A stretch of DNA of 64,000 bases, taken from positions 1-64,000 of the forward strand of contig CAVSDF010000010.1 of NCBI GenBank assembly GCA_963726715.1, read 5' to 3'. Of this stretch, positions 63,600-64,000 are shown in pieces. The notes beneath the pieces are model-generated. The model had not been told where the DNA came from and made no database searches. It saw nothing but the letters and a program-made list of their open reading frames with translations. Origin of the DNA: CAVSDF01 sp963726715. Lineage in GTDB: Bacteria; Bacteroidota; Rhodothermia; Rhodothermales; BA12. How positions within the stretch are numbered: the first letter of the stretch is position 1; every line of letters starts with the position of its first letter. The translations under genes and the position numbers were made by a program.

Positions 63600-63721
63600 G
63601 TGGGTTTGTGGGGGGTGAGTTGGTGAGTGGATGGATTGGACGGCGGTGGGGCCGTGGGTGGGGGATCGCGCCGACCGCGGGCAATCGGGGCGTGGTGTGT
63701 TGGTGGGGTGGTGACGGGGCC

Positions 63722-63858
63722 GTAGAGACGCATCGGCGATGCGTCTCTACCATGCGCCCCACCGACCACCGGCGGGCGTATGGCCACCGCGCGGGGGCGG
63801 TCTCGTGCCCATCGTTGCCGTTCGCGCCCGTAGAGACGCATCGACGATGCGTCTCCGC
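63722..63858. repeat. Pair of GTAGAGACGCATC palindromes
   Basis: At 63722-63750 the arm GTAGAGACGCATC, one central base and the exact complement. At 63830-63858 a second copy whose right arm decays (GATGCGTCTCCGC). The 79 bp between them include a GC-rich spacer. Both lie in the gap between two convergent genes. Confidence 0.85.
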
Positions 63859-63884
63859 AGCGCCCCCGCCCCACATCCCCTCGG

Positions 63885-64000
63885 TCACCGCATCCCCACC
63901 CCCACCGCACGCGCACGCCGCACCAGATCGTACGCCGCGACGCCGAACGCCACCGACGCGTTGAGCGAGTGCTTGGCGCCCCACTGTGGCAGTTCGATCG
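63885..64000 (-). CDS. TrmH/SpoU-family rRNA 2'-O-methyltransferase, C-terminal fragment
   Basis: The frame entering from the right edge reads IELPQWGAKHSLNASVAFGV then AAYDLVRRARAVGVGMR and stops at TGA 63885-63887. GAKHSLNxSVAFGxAAYxLVRR is the conserved motif 3 of SPOUT methyltransferases (TrmH/RlmB), part of the AdoMet knot. Only 38 residues are in the window, so the exact tRNA/rRNA target cannot be told. Confidence 0.8.
   Translation of the reverse strand, partial: IELPQWGAKHSLNASVAFGVAAYDLVRRARAVGVGMR

Overview
The window looks like a high-GC (roughly 70%) chromosome segment from a Rhodothermales-type member of the Bacteroidota/Rhodothermota assemblage, probably near Rubrivirga/Rubricoccus; this is an inference from gene content. 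Pointers are a secreted protein with a type IX secretion C-terminal domain and the LPVELTAFTA segment, DUF4252 and DUF4296 lipoproteins, a Bacteroidota-style dihydroorotase paralogue lacking the HxH pair, promoter elements resembling the Bacteroidota TAnnTTTG box, and near absence of Shine-Dalgarno sites.

Positions 1 to about 8377 are the right end of an integrated element. It carries a hicAB remnant, a leftward replication-like module (helix-turn-helix protein, small ORF, RecA-like ATPase, VRR-NUC nuclease, zinc-ribbon protein), a conspicuously AT-rich two-gene cassette, an excisionase-like gene and a tyrosine integrase ending 12 bp from a displaced tRNA-Thr 3' half (attR). Most of its genes are broken by single-base indels. 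A decayed adenine methylase lies just outside attR.

From 9.2 kb on the content is chromosomal: aldehyde dehydrogenase, esterase, aminotransferase, prfB, YeiH-type transporter and nadB; a methylmalonyl-CoA mutase locus (mutA, a TMEM175-like channel gene, mutB, meaB); a TauE-type exporter, kbp, gluQ and dciA. The leftward stretch 38.0-26.8 kb is a tryptophan supra-operon: trpE, ferritin-like gene, trpS, trpG, trpD, trpC, trpF, trpB, acetyltransferase, trpA, hisG, DUF4296 gene. It is preceded by a candidate attenuator.

Then follow an MscS channel, an M28 peptidase, a TPM/LemA pair, two DUF4252 genes, an ECF sigma/anti-sigma-like pair, carbonic anhydrase with a P-loop-less partner, an S41 protease, a DUF389 protein, a giant beta-helix T9SS protein, a membrane-spanning AraC-type one-component regulator with a tandem-repeat array at its promoter, a dihydroorotase-like gene, ergothioneine genes egtB/egtD, a phosphoribosyltransferase, tatC, a second S41 protease and the 3' end of an rRNA methyltransferase.

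Genome-scale signals stand out beyond the genes. Several families of intergenic palindromes recur, including one that keeps GTAG-type ends while its core changes symmetrically. Most ATG starts are preceded by CG (YCGATG), and a TATCTTG-like box recurs 20-50 bp upstream of starts. Five chromosomal genes, including the normally essential prfB, carry one surplus base each, so some frameshifts are probably sequencing or assembly errors.
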